Source: a virus. Taken from it: a stretch of DNA of 28,192 bases. A program made the position numbers and the translations under genes. Below the pieces are notes generated by a model. It ran no database searches, was not told where the DNA came from, and saw nothing but the letters and a program-made list of their open reading frames with translations. Numbering within the stretch: position 1 is the first letter of the stretch; each line of letters starts with the position of its first letter. This document shows, piece after piece, positions 1-6,820 of the stretch. Location of the stretch: positions 1 through 28,192 of the IMG/VR virus record IMGVR_UViG_3300043427_001856; one strand, given 5' to 3'.

Positions 1-937
1 TCGGCACTGAACGTGCGATCTGCTGCTGCAGGTCATCCCAACCGGCGTCTTGCTTGAAGCGAGCCTTGATGCCGTAGTGCGCTAGTGCCTTGAGCTGTGC
101 ATTCACGTCGGTGGTATCGCCAAAGCGTTGCACCGTCTTGAGGTATTGATCGTCAGCGGCTGCGCCCGTAATCACACCCGGCCGCAGGAAGGAGACGAGC
201 ATGGCGCAACTGCTGGAGAAGCACATCCGGTTGGCCTGGCCCGCCACCGTGGAATCGCGTTGGCTGTAGTAGGGCACCTTCAACGGTGTGTTGGGCTTCT
301 GCTGTGCAGGCACGCCCAAACGCTGATCACCGCAGAACAGGGCCACCTCCGCAGCGCGTCGCCGCTCTAGCCCGGCCAGCACAGCTTCGCCGGCATGCAC
401 CCAGCGCGGCAGTTCTTCCCGCACGACAATGCAGGGGTCTTCACCAGCCAACAGCCGCTTACGCAGCGTGGAATCTTCTAAAGCGCCAAGGCCGAGGTTG
501 TAGGCAAAGCTGATGATGGCCGCGACCTGATTGGGCTTCCACTGCTTGGCCAGCGGCAGCAGGTGCAGCACGCCAGGGCCGAAGAGGTTCTCTACCTCGT
601 TTTGCAGCAGCTCATCCGCTAGGGCCTGACTGATCTTGTCGCCCATGCGCACCGGCGTATCCATCAGCCGTGTGGTGCCCCAACCGATGGTGGGCACACC
701 AGCTGGGCAGCGATAGGCCTCCAGCTTGCAACCTTCAAACTCGCGGATGGTCTTCAGAGCGGGTGCCAGCCAGCTCGGCGGCAGCGGTTGCTTAATCGCC
801 GGATCAGCGCGATACAGCTCCGCGAACTGCTTGAGCGTGTCAGCGTCTAGGTGTTCCTGCAGCCAATCCCAAGCGGCAAGTTGATGAGGCAGCTGCTTGA
901 AGTGCTTGGCCGCATCGCGCAGCTGAATGATGCTCAT
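1..937 (-). CDS. Endolysin: GH24 lysozyme (P1 Lyz type) plus C39-like peptidase domain, 3' end off window
   Basis: The frame is open from an ATG at 935-937 to the left edge, giving 312 codons with no stop. Its start overlaps the stop of the upstream membrane-protein gene (ATGA), so the two are probably translationally coupled. Residues 1-55 form an extra N-terminal region. Residues about 60-205 look like a T4/P1-type muramidase with the spacing Glu68, Cys77, Thr83; a Cys in the middle position is the P1 Lyz variant of the E-D-T triad. The segment following Glu68 and ending in GWGTT is the family signature. From about residue 219 a second domain starts with VPYYSQRD and has Cys239-F-S-S-S-Cys244, which resembles the Peptidase_C39_2 fold. 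The expected role is cleavage of glycan and possibly of peptide bonds in cell-wall peptidoglycan at lysis. The lysozyme call is firm. The peptidase activity is inferred, and its downstream His/Asp would lie beyond the edge. Confidence 0.88.
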   Translation of the reverse strand, partial: MSIIQLRDAAKHFKQLPHQLAAWDWLQEHLDADTLKQFAELYRADPAIKQPLPPSWLAPALKTIREFEGCKLEAYRCPAGVPTIGWGTTRLMDTPVRMGDKISQALADELLQNEVENLFGPGVLHLLPLAKQWKPNQVAAIISFAYNLGLGALEDSTLRKRLLAGEDPCIVVREELPRWVHAGEAVLAGLERRRAAEVALFCGDQRLGVPAQQKPNTPLKVPYYSQRDSTVAGQANRMCFSSSCAMLVSFLRPGVITGAAADDQYLKTVQRFGDTTDVNAQLKALAHYGIKARFKQDAGWDDLQQQIARSVP

Positions 938-1176
938 ATCTTGGTCTCCAGCACAGCGAGCCGCTGTTCAATCGCATTCAGGCGGGGGTATAGCTCTTGC
1001 CGGTCTTCCTTGATCTCTGTGCGCAGCAGGCTGACTTCACCAGCAATGTGCTCCACAGCGGCGGTCAGGCGGATCACAGCCTTTGAGGCTTCCTCGTCTT
1101 TGCGCATAAAGGAACCAACGCCGCCTGCCCCAATGGCAAGGACAGCACCTGCCAAAGCAGCGACGATTTCGACCAT
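934..1176 (-). CDS. Small membrane protein with coiled-coil tail, holin candidate
   Basis: This 80-aa protein has an Ala/Gly/Val-rich hydrophobic segment at residues 3-23, then a charged region at about 24-78 with heptad-like leucines that is likely to form a coiled coil. It sits directly upstream of the endolysin with an ATGA overlap and just downstream of another small hydrophobic protein. A membrane protein in this position is typically a holin or a holin partner that lets the endolysin reach the wall. The order (membrane segment first, coiled coil second) is the reverse of XhlA-type hemolysin proteins. I do not recognise a named family, so the lysis role is inferred from position and topology. 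Confidence 0.65.
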   Translation of the reverse strand: MVEIVAALAGAVLAIGAGGVGSFMRKDEEASKAVIRLTAAVEHIAGEVSLLRTEIKEDRQELYPRLNAIEQRLAVLETKI

Positions 1177-1179
1177 GGC

Positions 1180-1353
1180 TCAGCGGCGCTTGCGCTTGTT
1201 GTTTTGCTCAACCTGAGCAGCGGCTGCGATACCCCGAAGGGCCGCGAGCACCAGCTGCACCCAACCGTTGGCCTTGACGCCAGGGATGTAGCTGAGCAGC
1301 TCGGAGCCAGCCAGTAAGGCAATGGCTAGGCCCGCAAGTTCCTCTGGCGTCAT
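1180..1353 (-). CDS. 57-aa hydrophobic protein, possible holin
   Basis: A short frame runs from an ATG at 1351-1353 to a TGA at 1180-1182. The protein starts MTPEELAGLAIALLAGSELL, has one or two hydrophobic stretches (about residues 6-20 and 31-44) and ends in a very basic tail, KRKRR. The size, the hydrophobic core and the charged C-terminus fit a small class of holins. The gene is three bases upstream of the next membrane protein and belongs to the same lysis cluster. Its leader holds one copy of the repeated GGCAACTTAG junction motif. No family is recognised, so the function is inferred. Confidence 0.6.
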   Translation of the reverse strand: MTPEELAGLAIALLAGSELLSYIPGVKANGWVQLVLAALRGIAAAAQVEQNNKRKRR

Positions 1354-1371
1354 GGTGGCCGAGCAGTTGCT

Positions 1372-1381
1372 CTAAGTTGCC
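1372..1381 (-). repeat. Junction motif copy, GGCAACTTAG
   Basis: Located in the gap between the integrase stop and the 57-aa membrane protein, in the sense direction of the latter, 18 bases before its ATG. A GAGC-AACT-GCTC mini-hairpin follows. Confidence 0.65.
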
Positions 1382-1385
1382 CGCC

Positions 1386-2288
1386 TTACAGCACGGGCAT
1401 CTCATATTCCGCAGTCGTTGCTGCGTAATGCTTCCAGATCACTTCCGATGTGTTGCCAGCCCAGTTGGCTGCCTGCGTCACGGGGATACCAGCCTCCAGC
1501 CAGCGGCTGATTGCAACGTGCCGAAGGTCATAGGGCCGGTAGCGCTTCTTGATCAGCCCAGCGCTGTGGAGTTGGCCCATGCGTTTAATGAAAAAGCTCT
1601 GAAAGGCAAGCCGATTCCAAGGGAACACGTAGTCGCTATCCCTTGGCAGATCAGCCAAGATCTCCTGCGCTCTGGCATTGAGCGGAACCCAACGCTTCTT
1701 GTTGGTCTTAGTGCTGTTCTTGTGGCCGTGGGTCAGGGTGAAGTTGCTATGGATCAGCACCCGCTCGCCATCAATGTCGGCCCACTTGATCGCTCGGGCC
1801 TCGCCTGTGCGCAACGCGGTCTGCAGCATGAACTCGGCAAACAGCGCCCAGTTCACGCCCCGATAGGTGAGCTTGGCCTCTAACGCCACAAGCACCAGGG
1901 GAATCTCCTCGCGGGGAATGACGACCACCTCGTGCTCACCCTGTGGCGCCTTGGGCATCCTGAAGTTGGCGACCGGATTGCGAGGCAGGATCGCTACATC
2001 TTCTGCAGCAGCCCAGCGGTACAAGCTGCGCACATACATGCAGACGCGCCGCGCAGCCTTCTCAGGCTTCTGCTGCAGCAGCCAAGTCAACACGCGCCGG
2101 CCTTCAGGGAACTCCTGAATCGGACAACGCGCCAGCCATTTGCTGACTTGGGCGTAGTCGCTGGTGAGGCTGGTGGGGCAGAGCGACACGCTGCGCTCTG
2201 CCTTGAACAGCTCCCAGGCTTGAGAAAGCGTCTGCTCGCAGACGGGCGCAGACTTTCCTGCGCGATAGGCTTCAGCCATCGGGTCCAC
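1386..2288 (-). CDS. int: Tyrosine recombinase / phage integrase
   Basis: The protein is 300 aa, a usual length for a phage integrase. Residues about 20-110 form a SAM-like core-binding domain. The catalytic domain shows Arg160 in TALRTGEAR, a Lys-rich strand at about 190-199, the box II sequence YDLRH with Arg256 and His257, and the nucleophile Tyr288 in KHYA. The first box II histidine is replaced by Tyr253 and the box III histidine by Asn279; both substitutions occur in active relatives. The role would be site-specific integration and excision of the phage genome. The start is GTG at 2288, with an in-frame ATG three codons later; a stop lies 18 bases upstream of the GTG. The gene lies unusually between tail-fibre accessory genes and the lysis genes, on the same strand as both. 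No directionality factor or repressor is visible. Confidence 0.93.
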   Translation of the reverse strand: MDPMAEAYRAGKSAPVCEQTLSQAWELFKAERSVSLCPTSLTSDYAQVSKWLARCPIQEFPEGRRVLTWLLQQKPEKAARRVCMYVRSLYRWAAAEDVAILPRNPVANFRMPKAPQGEHEVVVIPREEIPLVLVALEAKLTYRGVNWALFAEFMLQTALRTGEARAIKWADIDGERVLIHSNFTLTHGHKNSTKTNKKRWVPLNARAQEILADLPRDSDYVFPWNRLAFQSFFIKRMGQLHSAGLIKKRYRPYDLRHVAISRWLEAGIPVTQAANWAGNTSEVIWKHYAATTAEYEMPVL

Positions 2289-2477
2289 TTGTACTGGATC
2301 TGATCACGGGTCAGGCGGTTGCCGCCGCGCTGGCCCACCACACAAGTAGCACACTGCTGTAGATGTGCTGTCTACTGGCCTTGGGAATGGATGGCCCAAG
2401 CGTGAGACGCCTCAAGGGCGTACAGGGGCTTGGGCTCTATCAGCCCGATGCCGAAGCAGAGCGGGAACGAGTTAAGG
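2289..2477. other. Intergenic region upstream of the integrase, possible attP or control site
   Basis: This 189-base gap shows no credible gene. It holds a dyad at about 2348-2363 (AGCACA and TGTGCT around a 10-base loop) and a nested shorter dyad (TCTAC/GTAGA family), next to the integrase start. Such sites beside int could be recombinase arm sites, a repressor operator or part of attP. No tRNA-like end sequence was seen. Without the bacterial junction the attachment core cannot be defined. Confidence 0.3.
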
Positions 2478-2813
2478 CTAAGCAGCGGCGGGTGCTGCAC
2501 TCCAGGGCAGCCCTTGGGCGACTTTTGGAGCACGCTGATCTTCGATTTGCTGCGAGAGGGCAGCCTGGATCTCAGCCACCTTCTCCTCACCAAACTTGGC
2601 CTGCACCCAGCTCACCACCTCTGCCTCAGTGACGCTGGCGAAGGGGATCATGTTGTCGGGGTCGGCAGGATCAAGGCCCAGGCTGCCGTAGGCCGAGCTG
2701 GCGTACACCTGATCCTCACTGCAAGCAGCCACTGAATAGTGAACCGTCTGAATCTCTCCGGTTTGAGCCAGTCGTTCGAGCTGGTTAATGGTCCAGGTGT
2801 AGGTGTCAGCCAT
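2478..2813 (-). CDS. Conserved small cyanophage-type protein, unknown function
   Basis: The 111-aa protein begins MADTYTWTINQLERLAQTGE and contains the segment YASSAYGSLGLDPADP. It matches, from memory, a family of short proteins common in marine cyanophages (DUF7936-like). The pattern is a beta-rich N-terminal half with repeated aromatic and threonine strands, then a helical Gln/Glu-rich region and a short Pro/Ala tail. No catalytic motif is visible. It lies between the small genes after the tail fibre and the integrase. In relatives such proteins accompany structural or tail genes, but the role is unknown. Confidence 0.7.
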   Translation of the reverse strand: MADTYTWTINQLERLAQTGEIQTVHYSVAACSEDQVYASSAYGSLGLDPADPDNMIPFASVTEAEVVSWVQAKFGEEKVAEIQAALSQQIEDQRAPKVAQGLPWSAAPAAA

Positions 2814-2890
2814 GGGTGTAGTGGCAGTGCCTTAAGGCTAAGAGTGGTGCAACCTGTTGAACAGGCCGGTTGCCCGCCTAGTGAAGGTGA

Positions 2891-3031
2891 CTACGACTGC
2901 TCGCGCAGGAGCTGGTCAAAAAACTCGCAAACAATCCGAGCGGATAGGTAGAACTCTCGATTGCTCTGCCCACCCGCAAGGATTGCTCGGAACTCCTCGT
3001 ACGCGGTTTTGATGGTGTCTTTATCTGGCAT
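2891..3031 (-). CDS. 46-aa hypothetical protein
   Basis: A short frame from ATG (3029-3031) to TAG (2891-2893) encodes a helical, charged protein beginning MPDKDTIKTAYEEFRAIL. I recognise no family. Support for it being real comes from its leader, which shares an identical 13-base start-spanning sequence (CCACTTCTATGCC) with the neighbouring gene, and from its tight fit in the small-gene cluster. No membrane segment or Cys motif is present. Confidence 0.5.
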   Translation of the reverse strand: MPDKDTIKTAYEEFRAILAGGQSNREFYLSARIVCEFFDQLLREQS

Positions 3032-3039
3032 AGAAGTGG
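3027..3039 (-). repeat. Start-spanning 13-bp repeat, copy 1
   Basis: CCACTTCTATGCC on the minus strand, containing the ATG of the 46-aa gene. An identical copy spans the next gene's start at 3266-3278. There is no obvious Shine-Dalgarno in either leader. Confidence 0.6.
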
Positions 3040-3048
3040 AAGCGACTA

Positions 3049-3270
3049 CTAAGCAAAGGCTTCAAGCTCGTCAGCAAGCGCGTAGAGGTCGGAGGCATCG
3101 ACTACCAACTCATACCAGCCATCGCCATGAACCTCGTAGGAATACTTGGCTGCGATTTCTCGGATTGCGGCGACAATGGCGGGCAAATAGTGCCACTCCT
3201 CAGGCTTACCGCTGGCTGCTCGGTTGAACGCCCAGAATACCTCTTGGGCTTGCGATGAAAGTTCAGGCAT
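3049..3270 (-). CDS. 73-aa hypothetical protein
   Basis: The protein begins MPELSSQAQEVFWAFNRAAS and is mostly helical, with an aromatic segment around YEVHGDGWYELVVDASDLY near residues 45-63. It is acidic and lacks membrane or metal motifs. It is one of four small genes between the tail fibre and the integrase, and its start carries the second copy of the CCACTTCTATGCC repeat. I do not recognise a family; small genes in this place are often accessory genes acting on the host. Confidence 0.6.
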   Translation of the reverse strand: MPELSSQAQEVFWAFNRAASGKPEEWHYLPAIVAAIREIAAKYSYEVHGDGWYELVVDASDLYALADELEAFA

Positions 3271-3278
3271 AGAAGTGG
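3266..3278 (-). repeat. Start-spanning 13-bp repeat, copy 2
   Basis: Identical 13-mer CCACTTCTATGCC spanning the ATG of the 73-aa gene, 239 bases from copy 1. It may be a shared translation or regulatory element, or mark a local duplication of a leader. Confidence 0.6.
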
Positions 3279-3288
3279 TAATGGTTAC

Positions 3289-3504
3289 TCAGTTTGGCCA
3301 AGCTTCATCAGCCTTCTGAAGCAGGTAAGCAATAAAGCGCTCCACCTCTTCGCGGCTTTCAAAAACTTCCGTGTAGTGCGGATCCTCGTTGTTTGCCAGT
3401 TTTACAACGCCGGCTTGAACCCACGCGGAATGTTTCTCCATGTGGTTCTCGCGCTGTTCAAGCCATTCGGCAGGCGTGAGCTTGGGATAAAGTTCTTGGG
3501 TCAT
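3289..3504 (-). CDS. 71-aa hypothetical protein
   Basis: The open frame extends to 3546, but the ATG at 3502-3504 is preferred because it has a good Shine-Dalgarno (TGGAG, four bases upstream) and starts MTQELYPKLTPAEWLEQREN. The product is a charged helical protein ending in a stretch with FIAYLLQKADEAW. No domain is recognised. A hairpin lies upstream in its leader, so it may start its own small transcription unit after the tail fibre gene. Confidence 0.6.
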   Translation of the reverse strand: MTQELYPKLTPAEWLEQRENHMEKHSAWVQAGVVKLANNEDPHYTEVFESREEVERFIAYLLQKADEAWPN

Positions 3505-3527
3505 GGTCTCCAGGGGATCGTGGCCAA

Positions 3528-3554
3528 GGGCAGGGTGTTGACGCACGCCTGCCC
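3528..3554 (-). terminator. Hairpin between tail fibre and small-gene cluster
   Basis: On the minus strand GGGCAGG and CCTGCCC form a perfect 7-bp stem around a 13-base loop, about 80 bases after the tail fibre stop. The stem is followed by only two T residues, so it is at best a weak intrinsic terminator. It could instead be an mRNA-stabilising or attenuating structure ahead of the 71-aa gene. Confidence 0.35.
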
Positions 3555-3632
3555 ACCAACCTTACCACGCTGGTCAAGCCCAACCATCCGGAAGTTCCAG
3601 ACAGTTGAGCCAGACAGACTTTTGAGTAGGAC

Positions 3633-5678
3633 TTAGATGCCTGCCGCAGTTAAGCGAGTCTTCAGACTTTCAATCTCAGCCAACGCTTCCTGCAACGCAG
3701 CGGTCAGCAGTGGCACCAGCTTGCTTTGGTCGATGCCTTGGTAAATAGGGTTGCCGTCAACATCCACTTCGTCCTTGGTGCCAGTCACGCACTCAGGGAC
3801 AACCGCTTGGGCTTCGTGGGCGATGAAACCGTCAACGGTCTTGTCAGGATCCGCGATGAAGTTGAAGCGGTGAACTTGAAGCTGATTGACGCGATCAATC
3901 GCACCAGTTAGCGGGACAACGTTTTCCTTAAGGCGGTAGTCAGAGGAGGTGTTGTAGGCGGTGGCAGTATTGTTACCAGTAATCGATCCAATGAGTGTTC
4001 CAGAGTATCGAAAAGCAGCAAAGGATTGCGTACTTGCGTTTACGTCATTAACTCCGAGTCCCCAGTCACCTGCAGCCGGTTCAGAAGTGATCCTACCCCG
4101 GCTAGTAGACGTACCAACAAGCATATTCCCCGCATTCGTAATCCTCATCCGCTCCGTCGGGCTGCTCGCTCCGTCGGCAGTAGTGGAGAACACTAAACGG
4201 CCTGGCATGTCAGCCGCGCCGCCACCAGTCACAGCCCCATCGACATAAGCTGCAACACTTGCAGCAGATCTAAAACTAGAGCCACCATCTGCGCCAGTGA
4301 ACTCAATAATGCCTAGGAAGTCGCCATCAGCAACAGCAGTATTAGTCCCTTTTGTTCCAGACTTTGACCTGCCCAGGATAATACCAGCGGGGGCAGATGC
4401 GATTGAGTCATAGCGGGTGATTGAGAAATATGCGTCGGCACCAGTTCCTACAACTTGCAGCCCGGCGTCAAGTGCATTGTTAACGCTCGTAGACGTGCCA
4501 ACTAAGAGCCTGCCGGAGCTGTCAATCTGAACTCGCTGTGAAGTGCTATAGGTCGTTCCAGTTTCAAACTGTATGGTTTTTGCCTTTATTTGCAGGTCGT
4601 TGATTGTTGATGTACCAAGCGCCTGAATGTATGGCGTTGTGGTGTTGATGATTTGAACACCCTGGCCACTGCTATCAACTCCTTTGATATTGCCGACAAC
4701 GTGGAGACGCTCGTCAACCGTCGCAGTGCCAATCCCTACGCGGCCCGATACATCAATACGAACTCGTTCAGTTGGCGAGGTTGAACCACCGTTGGTTAAA
4801 AATCTGAGACCGCCTGCACCGCTTCCATCTTGCGCTGCAATGTCAAGAGTTGTTGCTGATTGATTCCAACGCACATAGCCATAATAATAAGGATCCCCAG
4901 TGCCAGCAGCTCCCAAATAAAGTCCGCCACTTGCGTAGTTTGATGTTGAAGATGCGAGCCTTAATTGATAAGTGTCATTTCTAATTACATCTAATCCGTA
5001 GCCAGGGCTACTAGTCCCCAGACCTAAGCGGCCACTGGAGTCCAGGCGCATCCGCTCAGAAACGCTTGAGCCGTTATTCGTCAGCCAAACAGTTGGCTGG
5101 TTTTGCCACTGAATAAAGTTGAACGAACCGTCCGATCCGGCGTTCATTTCAACGCCTGCGTACTGGCCAGCACCGGTTGTGGCGTTCTTAATAACAAAAC
5201 GGGTTACGTCGGCCCCATACAACAGCGTGCCACTGCCACTTGCAAAGCTAAGGCTGCTGACACTAGTACCGATACCAACATTCCCATTTGCATCAACAAA
5301 CAACCGCCCAGTGCCATTAGTCGAGATGGCTACGTTGTTTGCCGAAGGTAGATAAACGCCGTTCGTGGGTACGCTGCTGCCACTTGGGATCAGTGCTGCA
5401 GCTGTTGCGGTGCCGTTGGTGGTGACGTTTTGGCTGCCGAAGTTAGGGCTGATCTTGGTGCCGGCAATCGCAGCGCTGGAGTTGATGTCAGCGTTATCAA
5501 TAGTGCCGGCCGGCAGATTGCTCAAGTCCTGCTTAAGCATTGGGTGACCACCGGCTGTGCTGCCGTCGTGGACCACCACCACATCCTTGTCGGTATCGAC
5601 CGTCAGCTCAGCAACGGCACCCGTGAAGGTGCTGTGCTCCGCAGTCGAGCCGCGACGATTCTGAACTTGGGTTGCCAT
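3633..5678 (-). CDS. Tail fibre/spike with C-terminal S74 intramolecular chaperone
   Basis: This 681-aa protein has an MTD-like N-terminal attachment domain at residues 1-50 (RRGSTAEHSTFTGAV, then VVHDGSTAGG). The shaft carries at least five spaced copies of a beta repeat of the form ERMRIDSSGRLLVGTS near residues 129, 209, 303, 380 and 507. From about residue 578 comes a Peptidase_S74 domain: SSDYRLKENV, then GFIAHEAQ, and a coiled-coil end. S74 domains assemble trimeric fibres and then cleave themselves off at the Ser, releasing the mature receptor-binding fibre. The start overlaps the previous stop (ATGA). The middle is AT-richer than the structural genes (25 G+C of 60 in 4921-4980, hand-counted), which suggests exchange of this host-range module. 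Confidence 0.92.
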   Translation of the reverse strand: MATQVQNRRGSTAEHSTFTGAVAELTVDTDKDVVVVHDGSTAGGHPMLKQDLSNLPAGTIDNADINSSAAIAGTKISPNFGSQNVTTNGTATAAALIPSGSSVPTNGVYLPSANNVAISTNGTGRLFVDANGNVGIGTSVSSLSFASGSGTLLYGADVTRFVIKNATTGAGQYAGVEMNAGSDGSFNFIQWQNQPTVWLTNNGSSVSERMRLDSSGRLGLGTSSPGYGLDVIRNDTYQLRLASSTSNYASGGLYLGAAGTGDPYYYGYVRWNQSATTLDIAAQDGSGAGGLRFLTNGGSTSPTERVRIDVSGRVGIGTATVDERLHVVGNIKGVDSSGQGVQIINTTTPYIQALGTSTINDLQIKAKTIQFETGTTYSTSQRVQIDSSGRLLVGTSTSVNNALDAGLQVVGTGADAYFSITRYDSIASAPAGIILGRSKSGTKGTNTAVADGDFLGIIEFTGADGGSSFRSAASVAAYVDGAVTGGGAADMPGRLVFSTTADGASSPTERMRITNAGNMLVGTSTSRGRITSEPAAGDWGLGVNDVNASTQSFAAFRYSGTLIGSITGNNTATAYNTSSDYRLKENVVPLTGAIDRVNQLQVHRFNFIADPDKTVDGFIAHEAQAVVPECVTGTKDEVDVDGNPIYQGIDQSKLVPLLTAALQEALAEIESLKTRLTAAGI

Positions 5679-5902
5679 CAGACGAGAGCGCCGTAATCGA
5701 GCGTCCCGCTAGCGCTACCCGTGATCAGCCCATAGTCCTGGTTCGCAAAAGCGATCCGCACGATCTCATCAGACCCCTGATTGCGCTTCATGTAGATCGC
5801 GCCGTCGTAGGTATTGATGCCAAGCTCACGCAGCTCTAGATCGCTGGTGGTGGGAACCTTGCCGGCGACGGCAGAGCTTTTGAGCTTGATCGTGTTCGCC
5901 AT
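5678..5902 (-). CDS. Short fibre-associated protein (MTD N-terminal-like domain)
   Basis: This 74-aa protein starts MANTIKLKSSAVAGKVPTTS and continues with DLELRELGINTYDGAIYMKR, a pattern seen at the N-terminus of many marine phage fibre proteins. Here it is a separate gene. It overlaps the start of the S74 fibre by ATGA and follows a GPxG/beta fibre group, so it may be an adaptor joining the fibre to the tail tip. Its start lies three bases after a strong hairpin, which could limit translation. The structural role is inferred from sequence style and position. Confidence 0.75.
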   Translation of the reverse strand: MANTIKLKSSAVAGKVPTTSDLELRELGINTYDGAIYMKRNQGSDEIVRIAFANQDYGLITGSASGTLDYGALV

Positions 5903-5905
5903 GTG

Positions 5906-5935
5906 GCGTCCGTGGGTGGCTATCTAGCCGGACGC
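5906..5935 (-). promoter_or_regulatory. Hairpin immediately upstream of a start codon
   Basis: Arms 5906-5912 and 5929-5935 are perfectly complementary (GCGTCCG/CGGACGC), with an inner GGCTA/TAGCC dyad at 5918-5929. The outer arm ends three bases before the ATG of the 74-aa fibre gene, where a ribosome binding site should be. It could hide the site or stabilise a processed mRNA end. Confidence 0.5.
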
Positions 5936-5936
5936 A

Positions 5937-5946
5937 CTAAGTTGCC
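5937..5946 (-). repeat. Junction motif copy, GGCAACTTAG
   Basis: One of eleven junction copies of GG(C/A/G)AA(C/G)(C/T)TA(G/A), reading in the direction of the downstream 74-aa fibre gene and placed just before the hairpin at 5906-5935. Confidence 0.65.
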
Positions 5947-5953
5947 GGCCGGC

Positions 5954-6781
5954 TCAATAGCTGCCGCCATCCAAGGTGATGCCGTCAATCGTGCCGCCGG
6001 TGATGGCCACGTTGTTGGCGTTCTGAGTGCTCATCGTGCCCAAACCGCTGATGTCAGTGTTGGGGATCGTGGCCGAGGCGGTGAGGGCGCTGGTGCCCGA
6101 GCCTTTGACATAGCCGGTCAGCGTTGCAGCGCCGGTGCCGCCGTACTGCACGCCAATGGTGCTGGCGTTCCACACACCACTGGTGAGGGTGCCAACAGAG
6201 GTCAGACTGGAGCCAGTGACACCGCTGCCGAGGGTGCTGCCACTGAGCACGTTGGCGCCGTTGATGCGATAGACCTTGCCGCTGGCTAGGTCAATGTCCT
6301 CGCTGGAAGTCCAGCTGTCGGTGGCATTGATCCAGTTAAAGGTCTTGTCGGTTGCACCCTTGAGCGTGATGCCGCCGCCATCAGCTGTGGAGTCCGTGGG
6401 CGAGGCCACGTCGCCCAAGATGATGTTCTTGTCGTCAACGGCGAGCGTGGTGCTGTTGATCGTGGTGGTGGTGCCGTTGACGGTCAGATCACCACCGACG
6501 ACCACGTTGCCGGTCGTGGTGAAGGCGCCGATGGTCGCAGCACTGAGATCGACAGTGCCGGTGAAAGTCTTGTTGCCGCTAATTGTCTGAGCGGTGTCCA
6601 GTGTGACGAACGCACCGGCGCCACCGATCTTGATGATGCTCGTGGCGCTGCCACCTGCCCCGCCAGTGCCGGTGCCGTAGTGCAGGACAGCATTGCCCTC
6701 ACTAAAGGCAAGCTCCGCATTGGCCAGGCTCGTCGGTGCGCTGCTGCCCGTCGAACGCTTAATGCGGATGGTGTTGGCCAC
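5954..6781 (-). CDS. Tail fibre-like protein, 275 aa
   Basis: The protein begins MANTIRIKRSTGSSAPTSLA, an N-terminal style frequent in cyanophage fibres. It continues with Gly/Ser/Thr-rich beta repeats such as SGNKTFTGTVDLS and GDLTVNGTTTTINSTTLAVD, then DKNIILGD, typical of hub or fibre shaft proteins. It probably adds a trimeric beta-structured element to the tail tip and takes part in adsorption. The start is GTG at 6781; no closer ATG fits. It is followed by the 74-aa adaptor-like gene and the S74 fibre, forming a three-gene fibre set. Exact fold and receptor are unknown. Confidence 0.8.
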   Translation of the reverse strand: MANTIRIKRSTGSSAPTSLANAELAFSEGNAVLHYGTGTGGAGGSATSIIKIGGAGAFVTLDTAQTISGNKTFTGTVDLSAATIGAFTTTGNVVVGGDLTVNGTTTTINSTTLAVDDKNIILGDVASPTDSTADGGGITLKGATDKTFNWINATDSWTSSEDIDLASGKVYRINGANVLSGSTLGSGVTGSSLTSVGTLTSGVWNASTIGVQYGGTGAATLTGYVKGSGTSALTASATIPNTDISGLGTMSTQNANNVAITGGTIDGITLDGGSY

Positions 6782-6808
6782 GGTTACCGGCGAGACACTG
6801 CGTTGCAG

Positions 6809-6818
6809 CTAGGTTTCC
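6809..6818 (-). repeat. Junction motif copy, GGAAACCTAG
   Basis: Junction motif in the 39-base gap before the 275-aa fibre gene. A 14-base stretch around it (CTGACCGGAAACCT) is identical to the copy near 7461-7474. A small CTGC-AAC-GCAG hairpin follows. Confidence 0.65.
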
Positions 6819-6820
6819 GG

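Noticed and set aside
2087-2341. Upstream frame over the integrase start that could be a broken N-terminus
   Set aside because: The integrase already has a complete core-binding domain from GTG 2288 or ATG 2279, so no frameshift is needed.
2739-2951. tRNA end or host attachment core near the integrase
   Set aside because: A GTTCGAG stretch at about 2770 lies inside the 2478-2813 gene, and no tRNA fold or CCA end is present.
3633-5678. Diversity-generating retroelement suggested by the MTD-like N-terminus
   Set aside because: There is no reverse transcriptase, template repeat or C-lectin variable region; the C-terminus is an S74 chaperone.
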